Of a DNA stretch of 38,099 nt, positions 1-8,531 are shown in pieces. The translations under genes were made by a program, and so were the position numbers. The stretch's first letter is position 1; each line of letters opens with the position of its first letter. The notes under the pieces were generated by a model. The model was not told the origin of the DNA. It worked only from the letters and a program-made list of their open reading frames with translations, and did not search any database. The stretch covers positions 1 through 38,099 of the forward strand of contig JAKUNM010000008.1 of the NCBI GenBank assembly GCA_022451865.1, in the 5' to 3' direction. The stretch comes from Dehalococcoidia bacterium. GTDB lineage: Bacteria; Chloroflexota; Dehalococcoidia; UBA2979.

Positions 1-81
1 GGTATAGATGGAAGAGATTCATATCAAGCATTGATTCGCTATAACATCGAAACAATTGCCGAGACACTCAAGGATAAATAG
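1..81 (+). CDS. Metal-binding ABC transporter substrate-binding protein (ZnuA/AdcA-like), C-terminal fragment
   Basis: An open frame runs from the first base to a TAG at 79-81 and encodes 26 residues; the gene starts outside the window. The fragment contains a Tyr, then RYN, then an alternating hydrophobic helix. This matches the closing helix of family 9 solute-binding proteins, which bind Zn or Mn outside the membrane and deliver it to the permease. The next two genes are the ATPase and permease of exactly this transporter class, which supports the call more than the short sequence does. Metal specificity cannot be read from this piece. Confidence 0.65.
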   Translation, partial: GIDGRDSYQALIRYNIETIAETLKDK

Positions 82-104
82 TACTTAGAATTTTACGATG
101 TGAT

Positions 105-175
105 TGCGCATCTTCATCAAGATTAGAAAGTCAGAATCCCTTCTTTTGGCTTTCTAATATTGATTAAGATGCGTA
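105..175. repeat. Long imperfect inverted repeat between binding-protein and ATPase genes
   Basis: Bases 105-132 pair with 148-175 over 28 positions, with two mismatches and two G-T pairs, around a 15-base loop. The core arms are ATTAGAAAG / CTTTCTAAT and CGCATCTT / AAGATGCG. No T-run follows, so it is not a typical intrinsic terminator. It may be an RNA processing or stabilising hairpin that adjusts expression of the binding protein relative to the transporter, or a small palindromic repeat. It covers the TTG160 and ATG169 start candidates of the next gene, which is one reason to prefer GTG205. Confidence 0.55.
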
Positions 176-204
176 TCATACTATTCAGCCCAAAGGAAAA
201 TTTT

Positions 205-963
205 GTGACATCCAAAGTATTTAGTAGTCAAGCAAACATTATTGAATGTGAAGAGATCACTGTTATCAGAGATAATAAAGAAATCCTTTGTGCAGCTTCC
301 TGCTGTGTACCAAGGAATTCATTAACATTTCTCGTAGGTGAAAATGGAACAGGTAAAACAACACTTGTCCAAACCATGTTGGGAATATTGCCACAGCGTG
401 AAGGAAAAATTTCTGTACACTCGTTAAATAGAGAAAAAGTAAATATTGGATATGTCCCACAAAGTATAGAATTCCCCAAACAGTTACAGTTAACAGTTGC
501 AGAATATCTCCGATATGTCTCTAACTTAGATACGGAAGACATACAAAATTCCCTGGGAATTGTCGATTTTCCTTTGTCGCACCTACCTAAAACTATTAAT
601 CAATTGTCAGGTGGACAGCGACAAAAATTATTACTAGCTGCAGAACTTTCAAGAAAACCTGACATTTTATTCTTAGACGAACCGCTCTCAAACGTTGACG
701 ATACGGGTGAAAAACACATTCTCGATGTCATTCTTGAGATTAAAAATAAAGGCGTCACAATCATACTAATAACACATGACTGGCAAATGGTATCTACCTA
801 TGCAGATCATGTTATTTGTTTAAACAAAAACTTCCTATGTGAACAAGGAACTTCATGTATCTGTAAAAATTCGTTATCAAAAGTGAATATAAAACAAATA
901 CAAAAAATTACCCCAGACCCCCTGAATACGCATGATGGTTATTGCTATATTGAAAATGTGTGA
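205..963 (+). CDS. Zn/Mn-type ABC transporter ATP-binding protein (ZnuC-like)
   Basis: This cytoplasmic ATPase powers import of a divalent metal through the permease encoded next. Counting from GTG205, 252 residues show Walker A GENGTGKTT (about 45-53), a Q-loop (VPQS, about 84-87), signature LSGGQ (about 134-138), Walker B ILFLDEP (about 154-160) and the H-loop His (about 191). The ORF track begins at TTG160, but that start and ATG169 lie inside a strong hairpin. GTG205 follows AAAGGAAAA at suitable spacing and leaves an N-terminus of normal family length. The gene sits between the binding-protein end and the permease, with 3 bases to the latter. It belongs to the ZnuC/MntB/TroB class, but the transported metal is not determined. 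Confidence 0.9.
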   Translation: MTSKVFSSQANIIECEEITVIRDNKEILCAASCCVPRNSLTFLVGENGTGKTTLVQTMLGILPQREGKISVHSLNREKVNIGYVPQSIEFPKQLQLTVAEYLRYVSNLDTEDIQNSLGIVDFPLSHLPKTINQLSGGQRQKLLLAAELSRKPDILFLDEPLSNVDDTGEKHILDVILEIKNKGVTIILITHDWQMVSTYADHVICLNKNFLCEQGTSCICKNSLSKVNIKQIQKITPDPLNTHDGYCYIENV

Positions 964-966
964 CCT

Positions 967-1815
967 TTGTATTTAATTGAAATAATTGAAATTCCCTTCA
1001 TGCAAAGAGCACTTATAGGAGCTGTCCTTCTAGCAGTCATACTTGGTTTTTTTGGCGTATTTATGGTGCCACGCAAACTTTCTTTTATGGCCGACGGTAT
1101 AGCGCATGCCTCTTTATTCGGGATAGCTGTAGGATTACTTGTTGGTGGAATGCCTTTACTTTGGGCAATAGGATTAGCCGCAATTTTAGGCTGTTTCCTC
1201 GCAAAAATTAGCGATAATGAATCCATCCCAATGGATGCTGTAATTGGAATTTGTCTTGTAGGTGGTATGAGTGGCGCACTAATTACTATGACTTTTATCC
1301 CAGGTTACAAACCAGAACTTTTTAGTTATCTGTTTGGAAGCATACTTGGTATCGGATGGGATGATATATATATCCTTGGTGTATTAACTGCCATAACACT
1401 CGTTATGTTCAAAATGCAGTGGCGTACATTAGTAATAACTACAATACATAATGATCTTTCCAAGGTCCTTGGTCTCAAGGCCAACACTGCAAAATATTTT
1501 CTCTTTATTGGAACATCTATAGCGCTAATTGGAGGAGTTAAATTACTAGGAGTAATCCTGATCTCTGCACTACTAGTAATACCTTATTCCAGTGCCAGTC
1601 TGATTGGAAAATCATTGAAATCATGTGTGATTCTAACGCAAATCATTGCAATAACTGGGACGATAGCTGGGATATTCATTTCATACATTTTTGATTTTCC
1701 AACAGGACCAGCAATCGGACTATTCTTGGTCACAATCTATATACTGGCTGCCACATATGCAAAAATTAGAGCACAACCAATATGGTGGAAGTCTCAGCAC
1801 ACACCGTTGGATTAG
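967..1815 (+). CDS. Zn/Mn-type ABC transporter permease (ZnuB-like)
   Basis: This is an integral membrane permease of the ABC-3 family, which forms the metal channel with the preceding ATPase. Its 282 residues carry about eight hydrophobic segments. The N-terminus has the family pattern PFMQRAL, and DGIAHAS follows TM1. The TTG967 start is 3 bases after the ATPase stop and gives the expected short N-terminus before PFMQRA; ATG1000 would begin inside that motif. The gene ends 9 bases from the convergent dnaN stop with no clear terminator. Zinc is the likeliest substrate by family, but manganese or iron are possible. Confidence 0.9.
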   Translation: MYLIEIIEIPFMQRALIGAVLLAVILGFFGVFMVPRKLSFMADGIAHASLFGIAVGLLVGGMPLLWAIGLAAILGCFLAKISDNESIPMDAVIGICLVGGMSGALITMTFIPGYKPELFSYLFGSILGIGWDDIYILGVLTAITLVMFKMQWRTLVITTIHNDLSKVLGLKANTAKYFLFIGTSIALIGGVKLLGVILISALLVIPYSSASLIGKSLKSCVILTQIIAITGTIAGIFISYIFDFPTGPAIGLFLVTIYILAATYAKIRAQPIWWKSQHTPLD

Positions 1816-1824
1816 TACAATTAT

Positions 1825-2958
1825 CTACCACTGAACAAACATTGGCATCACAACATGTACAAAGGATTCATCTGCAACTGGACGAATTATACCCGGGCTG
1901 GAAGGAGATGACGTATCAATAACCGCACGATCGGTATCCATCACCTGCAAAGCGTCAAGTAAATATCTTCCATTAAAAGCTATCTGTGTAGGTTCACCTT
2001 CGACAATCGCGTCAATTTCACCTTCATTATCACCAACTTCATCAGCACGGGCGGTAATTTCTAATCTCCCTGGAGAATTACCTTCTCCGGGGTTACCAAC
2101 TAAACGTACAATTCCTGAACCATCTCGAGCAAAAATTGAGGCAATCCTAGTTTCGCGAATCAACTCAGAAACGGAAAATTCAGTATGTGTGGCAGAATCA
2201 CTAGGTATTAGCTGATTGTAGTTTGGAAAACTACCTTGGATAAGTTGAGCAACCAATTTTGCGTGACCTAAATCAAATTGCACTTGGGTACCTGAAGAGT
2301 TAAACGTCATGACCACATCACCACTAGTTTCTGCAAGTAAACGACTCAATTCACCTAGCGCGCGTGCGGGGATAATTACCGAACGAGACTCAATTTCTTG
2401 TTGAATATCCATTGTATGAACTGATAATCGAAAACCATCTGCAGCAGCAAAACATATTTCATCCGAAGAAATTTCTATATTAACACCAGTCAGAACAGGA
2501 CGAGAGTCATCTGTAGCTGCTGCGAATACTGTTTGATTAATTGCTTTACGTAGCCGATCACTATTCAAAGTTAAACTAGCAGCATTATCAACTGGGGGAA
2601 TGGGAGGAAAATCTTCAGGATCAAGCCCACCAATAGAGGCCGTATTCCTAGCACATGACAAACTAACTTGTTTTGCACGTCCTGCAAGGCTGAGCATAAT
2701 TGTTTCGCTCGGAAGTGTAGCAACAAAATCTGATACCAACCTTGATGGCATAGTAATCGATCCTGGTTCATCAATTTCAGCTGGAATACTATAGGTTATA
2801 GCGATTGTTTCTGCGTCAGTTGCAGAAAGTAGGACTGTATCTCCAGAAGCATCAAACAAAATATGTTGAGTAATAGGTAATGTCGTTCGTGCAGGGATAG
2901 CACGAGCAACAGCTGAAAGACCTCGGTGTAATTGTTCTTGTTGACAAGAAAGGCGCAT
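1825..2958 (-). CDS. dnaN: DNA polymerase III beta subunit (sliding clamp)
   Basis: This protein forms the ring-shaped clamp that holds the replicative polymerase on DNA. Recognisable features are the N-terminal start MRLSCQQEQL, a TRTTLPIT-like stretch (here ARTTLPIT), the central DDSRPVLTGV and the C-terminal HVVMPM, which forms the partner-binding pocket. The ORF track begins at GTG3003 with 15 extra residues not typical of the family; ATG2958 gives the canonical N-terminus and a 377-residue protein of normal length. It stands alone, convergent with the metal-transport permease, and is not next to dnaA or recF here. Confidence 0.95.
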   Translation of the reverse strand: MRLSCQQEQLHRGLSAVARAIPARTTLPITQHILFDASGDTVLLSATDAETIAITYSIPAEIDEPGSITMPSRLVSDFVATLPSETIMLSLAGRAKQVSLSCARNTASIGGLDPEDFPPIPPVDNAASLTLNSDRLRKAINQTVFAAATDDSRPVLTGVNIEISSDEICFAAADGFRLSVHTMDIQQEIESRSVIIPARALGELSRLLAETSGDVVMTFNSSGTQVQFDLGHAKLVAQLIQGSFPNYNQLIPSDSATHTEFSVSELIRETRIASIFARDGSGIVRLVGNPGEGNSPGRLEITARADEVGDNEGEIDAIVEGEPTQIAFNGRYLLDALQVMDTDRAVIDTSSPSSPGIIRPVADESFVHVVMPMFVQW

Positions 2959-3083
2959 TTTTTGCCTACTTTTTTCTATAATTGAAAATAATTGCTGGAA
3001 CACACTGTCTACTACATAAATTATTATAAAACTGATTACTCACTTCAGCAATACTAATAATATTACTCACAAACGTAATCTTA

Positions 3084-3875
3084 TTATCCATTCATTAATT
3101 TTGGAATCGACATAAGAGAATCTGTGACAAAATCAGGTTTTGGTAACTTTTCTAACATTAAGGCAAATTTATGGTCGCTGTTTATTTTTTCATCTTTTTT
3201 AATAGGGTCTCTTCTAATCCAAAGTGTTTGAAGTCCGGCGTTATGGGCACCACCAATATCAGCGATAGGTGAATCTCCTACATATAAAACTTCATCTGGG
3301 TTGTATCCTGATATTTTGCAAACATTATGAAAAATATCTCTATGCGGCTTATATATACGTAAGGATTCAGAACTCTCAACGATATCAAATGAAAGTCCAG
3401 CCTTATTTAGTGACATATGTAAGAAATCGTCATCGGCATTAGAGAGAACACCCAAATTGATTTTTAATTTTGATAATAAAGATAAGGACTCTTTAGCATC
3501 AGTATATAATACTGCCTGTGCAATTAACTCACGTACAGTGTTAGCAGCTTCTAGAGGATCACCTGTTATCTCATGATACAAAAATGCTTTTTCAAATTGC
3601 CTACGCCATATTTCCCATTGTGAATGCCATTCGGGAAGAGGGCCATTAAGTGCAATATCAGGACAAGGATCTTCTTGTTTTGGGCCTTTTAAACCCCAGA
3701 CCCCTGATTCAGAATATTTATCGACCCAAGTCGTGTAAAATTCTTCATGATTAAAATTAATTTTTTGATCATCTAAAATTTGTGCAATAGCCGCGCGAAA
3801 TTGATCTCCTTCAAATTCAAAAAGTGTGCCGTAGGCATCAAATAAAATTAATTTCACATTTTGAATTTTCAACAA
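3084..3875 (-). CDS. HAD-superfamily hydrolase, haloacid dehalogenase / phosphatase-like
   Basis: This is a soluble phosphohydrolase or dehalogenase-fold enzyme of 263 residues. All four HAD motifs are visible: nucleophile Asp13 in LFDAYGT, the Ser/Asn of LSNADDD, the Lys of IYKPHRDIF, and GDSPIADIGGA with acidic residues. A cap domain of about 100 residues follows motif I. The Asp-Ala-Tyr-Gly-Thr form is common in type II haloacid dehalogenases and in HAD phosphatases, so the substrate is open. The TTG start follows GGTAGGAA at good spacing; GTG3857 is an alternative. It begins 8 bases after the HTH gene stop, so the two are probably co-transcribed. Confidence 0.85.
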   Translation of the reverse strand: MLKIQNVKLILFDAYGTLFEFEGDQFRAAIAQILDDQKINFNHEEFYTTWVDKYSESGVWGLKGPKQEDPCPDIALNGPLPEWHSQWEIWRRQFEKAFLYHEITGDPLEAANTVRELIAQAVLYTDAKESLSLLSKLKINLGVLSNADDDFLHMSLNKAGLSFDIVESSESLRIYKPHRDIFHNVCKISGYNPDEVLYVGDSPIADIGGAHNAGLQTLWIRRDPIKKDEKINSDHKFALMLEKLPKPDFVTDSLMSIPKLMNG

Positions 3876-3883
3876 CAGTATTC

Positions 3884-4507
3884 CTACCTGTCATATGAAG
3901 CAGCGACACTTAATAACACACGGTCTGCCAATTCAGCTATTTCTTTTCGTGCCAATTCTGCATCTAGTTCTTGCAGTTTATTTCTTACTACCAAATGTCG
4001 AGCAGTTTCATCTAATGATCTTCGAAAAAAAACAACTGCTTGTATCGCTTGTAACAAAGTAATTTCAAGTCTTCTTAATTCTAAACCGTACATCATCCCA
4101 ATTTCTTCTACTTCTTGATCTAAAGAACTTCTATCACCGCGACCAATTATATAATCATTAACGATTTCTGCTAAACGGTGCCCCAATGGTCGAAGTTTCG
4201 ATCTTTTCTCTGTATTAAGATCACGGTACCAAACCGGTTCACCGGAAAATTGGGCTAGTTCATGACGGATTCGACTGACAGCCTCATTAGCAAGCTGATC
4301 TACATTTTTGCCATTATCAATTAATGCTAATACATCTCTCTCCGAAAAACGTCTATGGCCTCCTGGTGTTCGAAAAACTCGTAACTTACCAATATCTGCC
4401 CATCGCCGGACAGTACTCCCATTTACCCCTAAAATTGAGGAGGCTTGACTCAAAGTGACCCACTTTTCTGGAAAGTCATCATTTATATGAGGTCGTTTTT
4501 GTTCCAT
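3884..4507 (-). CDS. BldC/MerR-type helix-turn-helix protein with C-terminal helical domain
   Basis: This is a putative DNA-binding regulator of 207 residues. Residues about 14-65 form an excisionase/MerR-like winged HTH (LSQASSILGV, then STVRRWADIGKL, then TPGGHRRF). The remaining 130 or so residues are predicted helical and have no effector signature I can name; they loosely resemble RsbR-type N-terminal helical domains (inference). The ATG is at 4507. Just upstream lies a TTTAC-N-GTAAA palindrome (4538-4548), which could be its own operator. Its position directly before the HAD gene suggests a shared transcript. What it controls is unknown. Confidence 0.8.
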   Translation of the reverse strand: MEQKRPHINDDFPEKWVTLSQASSILGVNGSTVRRWADIGKLRVFRTPGGHRRFSERDVLALIDNGKNVDQLANEAVSRIRHELAQFSGEPVWYRDLNTEKRSKLRPLGHRLAEIVNDYIIGRGDRSSLDQEVEEIGMMYGLELRRLEITLLQAIQAVVFFRRSLDETARHLVVRNKLQELDAELARKEIAELADRVLLSVAASYDR

Positions 4508-4583
4508 ACCCTATCTGGCACCATCTGTATCTATTCTTTTACAGTAAATCTTGTTCTGTGAAAAAGAAGGCAAAAAAATTAAG

Positions 4584-4895
4584 TTAATCAGAGTTATTTT
4601 TTTTCTGTCTTGGTTCATTTTTTGGAGTCTCAAGTTCTTCTTCTGTTATATCGGCTACAGCTTCTTGAGCTGTCTGCCCACGACGCATTCTTCTTGCAAT
4701 AGCTACTGCAGCAATTATTACCAGAGATGAAGATATAGCTGCACCACCAGCAAGAAATTTATGTCTTTTAACAAGATCTGGAAATCTATCAAGTAATTCA
4801 TGTGCTAACTTAATCGCATCACGAGTAACTTGATCTATTACTTCACCACCACTTGCTTTTTCTTCCTCGGGCAAATGATCCAATTTATCCTCCAT
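4584..4895 (-). CDS. Small single-pass membrane protein of unknown function
   Basis: This 103-residue protein has an acidic N-terminus, a basic patch (KRHK), one hydrophobic segment at about residues 49-68 and then RRMRR, followed by an acidic, Lys-rich tail. The charge pattern suggests one membrane helix with the C-terminal tail in the cytoplasm. I do not recognise a family. It starts two bases after the ribH stop, so it is probably the last gene of the riboflavin transcript, but nothing in it suggests a riboflavin role. Coding status is supported by its length, tight spacing and absence of a better frame. Confidence 0.65.
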   Translation of the reverse strand: MEDKLDHLPEEEKASGGEVIDQVTRDAIKLAHELLDRFPDLVKRHKFLAGGAAISSSLVIIAAVAIARRMRRGQTAQEAVADITEEELETPKNEPRQKKNNSD

Positions 4896-4897
4896 AA

Positions 4898-5362
4898 TTA
4901 AAAATTCTTGAACAGTGAAGCCATACGAATAGCTGCTTCCATAGCATCACTACCCATGTTTGTTTTAGATCCCCCAGCACGTGCTTCTGCTTGTTGCCTA
5001 TCTTCTGCAGTTATCACACCTAACGTTACAGGCACTCGATACAATCGACTGACGTCAGCAATACCTCTTGCACATTCACCAGCCACATAATCAAAGTGAG
5101 ACGTCTCGCCACGTATAACACATCCTAAACAAATTACGGCATCATAGGAATATGAAGATGCTAGCTCTTCTGCAATCAATGGAATTTCAAATGCACCTGG
5201 GCAATAAAAAACTGAAATGGAAGTATCAGAAACCCCAGCTTTTTTTGCTGTCTCTAGAGCCCCTTCTAGTAGGCGCTCTGTTAAATCTTCAGTAAATCTT
5301 GAAACAATAACAGCCAAACGTAAAAAAGATCCGTCAAGTTCACCTTCATAGAATTTAGTCAT
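4898..5362 (-). CDS. ribH: 6,7-dimethyl-8-ribityllumazine synthase
   Basis: This enzyme condenses 5-amino-6-ribitylaminouracil with 3,4-dihydroxy-2-butanone 4-phosphate, the penultimate riboflavin step. It usually assembles into cytoplasmic pentamers or 60-mer shells. Family motifs are PGAFEIPL, GCVIRGETSHFDYV with the catalytic His, and a C-terminal region with AEARAGG and the EAAIRMA helix. The ORF track extends back to 5395 into ribBA; ATG5362 lies 4 bases after the ribBA stop and gives a 154-residue protein with the usual N-terminus (FYEGEL then RLAVIVSRF). Gene order ribD-ribE-ribBA-ribH is classical. Confidence 0.95.
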   Translation of the reverse strand: MTKFYEGELDGSFLRLAVIVSRFTEDLTERLLEGALETAKKAGVSDTSISVFYCPGAFEIPLIAEELASSYSYDAVICLGCVIRGETSHFDYVAGECARGIADVSRLYRVPVTLGVITAEDRQQAEARAGGSKTNMGSDAMEAAIRMASLFKNF

Positions 5363-5366
5363 CTGA

Positions 5367-6677
5367 TTAACCAAAATCTGGCATGGGCATCTCAAAGATA
5401 TGACCCATTTTGTCTCTTTTTGCAGTTAAGTAACGAACGTTATGTTCATTAGGTTCGATCTCAATAGGAACGCGCTCAGTTACCTGCAATCCAAAGCCAT
5501 CGAGGCCAGCACCTCTTAACATTCCAACAGTATTTAATTCTTTTATTTTTATAGGGTTATTAGTCATTAGCCGCATTTTTTGAACACCTAGATCAACCAA
5601 TATTTGAGCACCAATACCATAATCTCTACTTTCTGCTGGTAATCCAAGTGCCTCATTTGCCTCTACCGTATCTAATCCATCATCTTGCAAGTTATATGCT
5701 CGTAACTTGTTGTGTAGGCCTATACCTCTCCCTTCTTGATCCATGTATACAACAACGCCACTACCTTCATCAGAAATCATCCGCAATGCCGATTGCAGTT
5801 GTTCACCGCAATCACACCGCAGTGAACCAAAAACATCCCCGGTAAGACATTTATCATGGACACGAACTAAGGTAGGTTGTTCTGGATTGATATCACCAAA
5901 CACCAGAGCAACATGCTCTTTCGAATCTATTCCTGTACTAAAACCAACAGCTTTGAATTCACCAAACGGGGTAGGAAGAACTGTTTCTCCCTTTCGGGTA
6001 ATTAAACGCTCTGTCCGCATACGATACCTAATCAAATCTGCGACTGAAGCTATCTTTAAATCATGTTTATCTGCAAATTCGAGTAGATCTGGCATCCTAG
6101 ACATTGTGCCATCTTCATTCATTATTTCACAGATTGAGGCAACTGGTACCACACCTGCAAGACGACATAGATCGACCGAAGCTTCAGTCTGCCCAGCACG
6201 AACCAGAACTCCACCTTCTTTAGCCCTTAAAGGGAAAATATGTCCTGGTCGAGTAAAATCTGTAGATGTGCTTTGAGGATTTGCTAACACATTAATCGTA
6301 TGTGCACGATCAGAGGCAGAAATTCCTGTAGTAACCCCTGCTGCAGCTTCCACACTAATTGTAAAGGCCGTACCTAAAGGTGCATTACCATGTTCGGTCA
6401 TCAGCGGTAACCCTAAGTTATCTGCCCATTGCTCTGTCATAGGAACACAAACTAATCCACGTGCTTCACTAACCATAAAATTAACCAATTCAGTAGTAAC
6501 AAATTGAGCAGGAATAGCTATATCACCTTCATTTTCTCGATCTTCATCATCAACAAGAATAATTGGATGTCCATTTTGGAACAGTTCTATAGCATCTTGT
6601 GTAGATATTAGACGACTAGAAAAAGTATCATTCTTTTGTAATTCTTCGCTGCTATCTTCGTTATTAAGAGCACCCAT
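5367..6677 (-). CDS. ribBA: Bifunctional 3,4-dihydroxy-2-butanone 4-phosphate synthase / GTP cyclohydrolase II
   Basis: This enzyme makes both riboflavin precursors. The N-terminal half (to about residue 225) is the RibB domain, acting on ribulose 5-phosphate, with DDEDRENEGD and ARGLVCVPM. The C-terminal half is GTP cyclohydrolase II, with the zinc-binding CLTGDVFGSLRCDCGEQL and MDQEGRGIGL. At 436 residues it is slightly longer than usual because of a Ser/Glu-rich N-terminal extension of about 25 residues. ATG6677 has AAGGA upstream at good spacing. Both domains retain their visible catalytic or metal residues, so both activities are expected. Confidence 0.95.
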   Translation of the reverse strand: MGALNNEDSSEELQKNDTFSSRLISTQDAIELFQNGHPIILVDDEDRENEGDIAIPAQFVTTELVNFMVSEARGLVCVPMTEQWADNLGLPLMTEHGNAPLGTAFTISVEAAAGVTTGISASDRAHTINVLANPQSTSTDFTRPGHIFPLRAKEGGVLVRAGQTEASVDLCRLAGVVPVASICEIMNEDGTMSRMPDLLEFADKHDLKIASVADLIRYRMRTERLITRKGETVLPTPFGEFKAVGFSTGIDSKEHVALVFGDINPEQPTLVRVHDKCLTGDVFGSLRCDCGEQLQSALRMISDEGSGVVVYMDQEGRGIGLHNKLRAYNLQDDGLDTVEANEALGLPAESRDYGIGAQILVDLGVQKMRLMTNNPIKIKELNTVGMLRGAGLDGFGLQVTERVPIEIEPNEHNVRYLTAKRDKMGHIFEMPMPDFG

Positions 6678-6703
6678 AAATATTCCTTAAACTGTAAGAT
6701 TAA

Positions 6704-7288
6704 CTACTTTTCTCTGTTTTCAAGTATTTGCTCCACATAACGAGCAAATATATCAGTTTCTAAGTTAACCTGATCGCCTATACTTCTTCGTGTCAGATTA
6801 GTATTTTCCTGCGTATATTGCACGAGTGAAACTGAAAAAGAATTTTTATTACGACCCATGACGGTCAGCGAAACCCCATCAAGGCATACTGGACCTTTCA
6901 TAACTATATATTTTAAGTATTCTGGTGCGACCTCATAACTTGCAATAATTGATTCATTGTCTTCCTGAAATTCTGAAACATTACAAGTAGTTTCTACTAC
7001 ACCTCTCACGATATGACCAGATAACTTAGTACCTGTTGTCACAGATCGTTCAAGGTTAACAAAATTGCCTTTTATTAGACCTTTAAGGTTTGAACGATTA
7101 TACGTCTCATTCATCACATCAAAAGTTAAATTACCTTCCCCAATAGAACGTACAGTTAAATCTACTCCATTTACTGCTATTGAGTCTCCCAAACTAGCAT
7201 CAGAGGTCACCAAAGGGCATTCTAAAATCAACTCACCTTTACCATGCGTGAGAACAGTACCAATTTCCTCTATAATTCCTGTAAACAT
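6704..7288 (-). CDS. ribE: Riboflavin synthase, alpha subunit
   Basis: This enzyme catalyses the dismutation of two lumazine molecules into riboflavin plus the pyrimidine that returns to RibH. The 194 residues start with the invariant MFTGIIEE, and two lumazine-binding barrels follow (about 1-90 and 91-185). The first has DSIAVNGVDLTV and the second GPVCLDGVSLTV. The C-terminus has NLETDIFARYVE, the trimerisation helix. It lies 26 bases before ribBA on the same strand. No strong ribosome-binding site precedes the ATG, so translation may partly depend on upstream ribD. The symbol ribC is used for this gene in some species. Confidence 0.95.
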   Translation of the reverse strand: MFTGIIEEIGTVLTHGKGELILECPLVTSDASLGDSIAVNGVDLTVRSIGEGNLTFDVMNETYNRSNLKGLIKGNFVNLERSVTTGTKLSGHIVRGVVETTCNVSEFQEDNESIIASYEVAPEYLKYIVMKGPVCLDGVSLTVMGRNKNSFSVSLVQYTQENTNLTRRSIGDQVNLETDIFARYVEQILENREK

Positions 7289-7358
7289 AAGAAAATTCTA
7301 ACTCGAATTAGTTTTGATTGCTTGATTATTACCAAAATCCAATAAAAAAATTAATGAG

Positions 7359-8516
7359 TCAATGCCATTCGGGAATACCAGTAACTAGTAAATCATCACC
7401 TAAGAATTGAATTTCAACTTGGGTAAGTGATGTAGCTTCCTTCATATACATTGCTCCCTGCCCTGAGACTGCAGATGGAGCAGAATCAGCACCAATTATT
7501 ATAGGTGCGAGAATTGCATGAACTTTATCGACTAATTGGCGATCAAAAAGCGACCCTAACAATACTCCACCTCCTTCAAATAAGATATTGTGCATCCCAT
7601 GATTGCCGCATACTTGAATCAATTCCTTCAGATCAACACGTGAAATGCCATTCGCATCTTCATAAAGTGGCAATATTAAGATTTCTGCACCTACATTTTC
7701 AATTTCATCTCGCCATTGCTTGGAGGACAGTTCAGTCGTAGCAACAATCGACTTTTGATCTCCAGCAAATATTCTCGCTGCAGAATCAACTTTACCGCGT
7801 GAATCAACCACAACACGAATGGGTTGGTGTACATCTAAATCAACTGGCCCATCAGGATTATTCGGACGTGCAGAAAGTTGAGGATCATCAATAACTACTG
7901 TATTAGAACCAACAACAATTGCATCATATGTTGGTCGGTTTTTGTGTGCCCACAATAAAGTTTTACGCCCAGATACCCAGCGTGAATCTCCAGAGTTCGA
8001 AGCGATTTTTCCATCAAGTGAAGCAGCATATTTTACGATTACCAGAGGTAAACCAGTTTTTACATACTTAAAATATCCACCTAGCTGATCAAGTACTGCC
8101 TTTTCACATTCTCCCACATATACTGATATTCCTGCATTTTCAAGTATGCTATGGCCGCGTCCATTAACCTGATCATATGGATCTCGCACTGCATAATGTA
8201 CGCTCTTGATGCCAGCACTAATAATGGAGTCGACACAAGGAGCAGTTCTCCCTTGATGGGCACATGGTTCTAAAGTAACGTACAGTTCACTTCCTTGAGC
8301 TTTATCGCCTGCATCTCCAAGTGCCATAATTTCTGCATGTGCCGAACCCACTGGTTGAGTATTTCCAACACCAACAACAGAGCCATTATTCACAATTACA
8401 GCACCAACCGCAGGATTAGGAGAAGAAACACCTAGTGAAGCAAATGCTTGTTCCACAGCCATAGTCATAAATTTCGAAGAAGTAAAATCAGATTTAGGTA
8501 AGTTAGAGCTACCCAT
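7359..8516 (-). CDS. ribD: Bifunctional diaminohydroxyphosphoribosylaminopyrimidine deaminase / 5-amino-6-(5-phosphoribosylamino)uracil reductase
   Basis: This is the two-step enzyme between GTP cyclohydrolase II and lumazine synthase. The N-terminal zinc deaminase domain shows HAEIMAL with the catalytic Glu, and LEPCAHQGRTAPC with the two Cys ligands. The NADPH reductase domain starts near residue 155 (VIVKYAASLDGKIA, then SRWVSG) and includes a FEGGG motif near the C-terminus. The 385-residue length is normal. It starts 15 bases after the dcd stop. No FMN riboswitch fits in that gap or before dcd, so flavin feedback at the RNA level is not evident. Confidence 0.95.
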   Translation of the reverse strand: MGSSNLPKSDFTSSKFMTMAVEQAFASLGVSSPNPAVGAVIVNNGSVVGVGNTQPVGSAHAEIMALGDAGDKAQGSELYVTLEPCAHQGRTAPCVDSIISAGIKSVHYAVRDPYDQVNGRGHSILENAGISVYVGECEKAVLDQLGGYFKYVKTGLPLVIVKYAASLDGKIASNSGDSRWVSGRKTLLWAHKNRPTYDAIVVGSNTVVIDDPQLSARPNNPDGPVDLDVHQPIRVVVDSRGKVDSAARIFAGDQKSIVATTELSSKQWRDEIENVGAEILILPLYEDANGISRVDLKELIQVCGNHGMHNILFEGGGVLLGSLFDRQLVDKVHAILAPIIIGADSAPSAVSGQGAMYMKEATSLTQVEIQFLGDDLLVTGIPEWH

Positions 8517-8531
8517 GAAACGGCTACCAAA

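Noticed and set aside
105-175. Zur or MntR operator
   Set aside because: The inverted repeat is far longer than an operator and has a 15-base loop. Its position inside the operon fits an RNA hairpin better.
2956-3003. GTG3003 as the dnaN start
   Set aside because: It adds 15 residues that beta clamps lack; ATG2958 gives the canonical MRLSCQQ start.
5743-6276. 177-residue plus-strand ORF
   Set aside because: It is fully antisense to ribBA, which has complete RibB and RibA motifs. The ORF product is Ser/Arg/Thr-rich with no recognisable domain.
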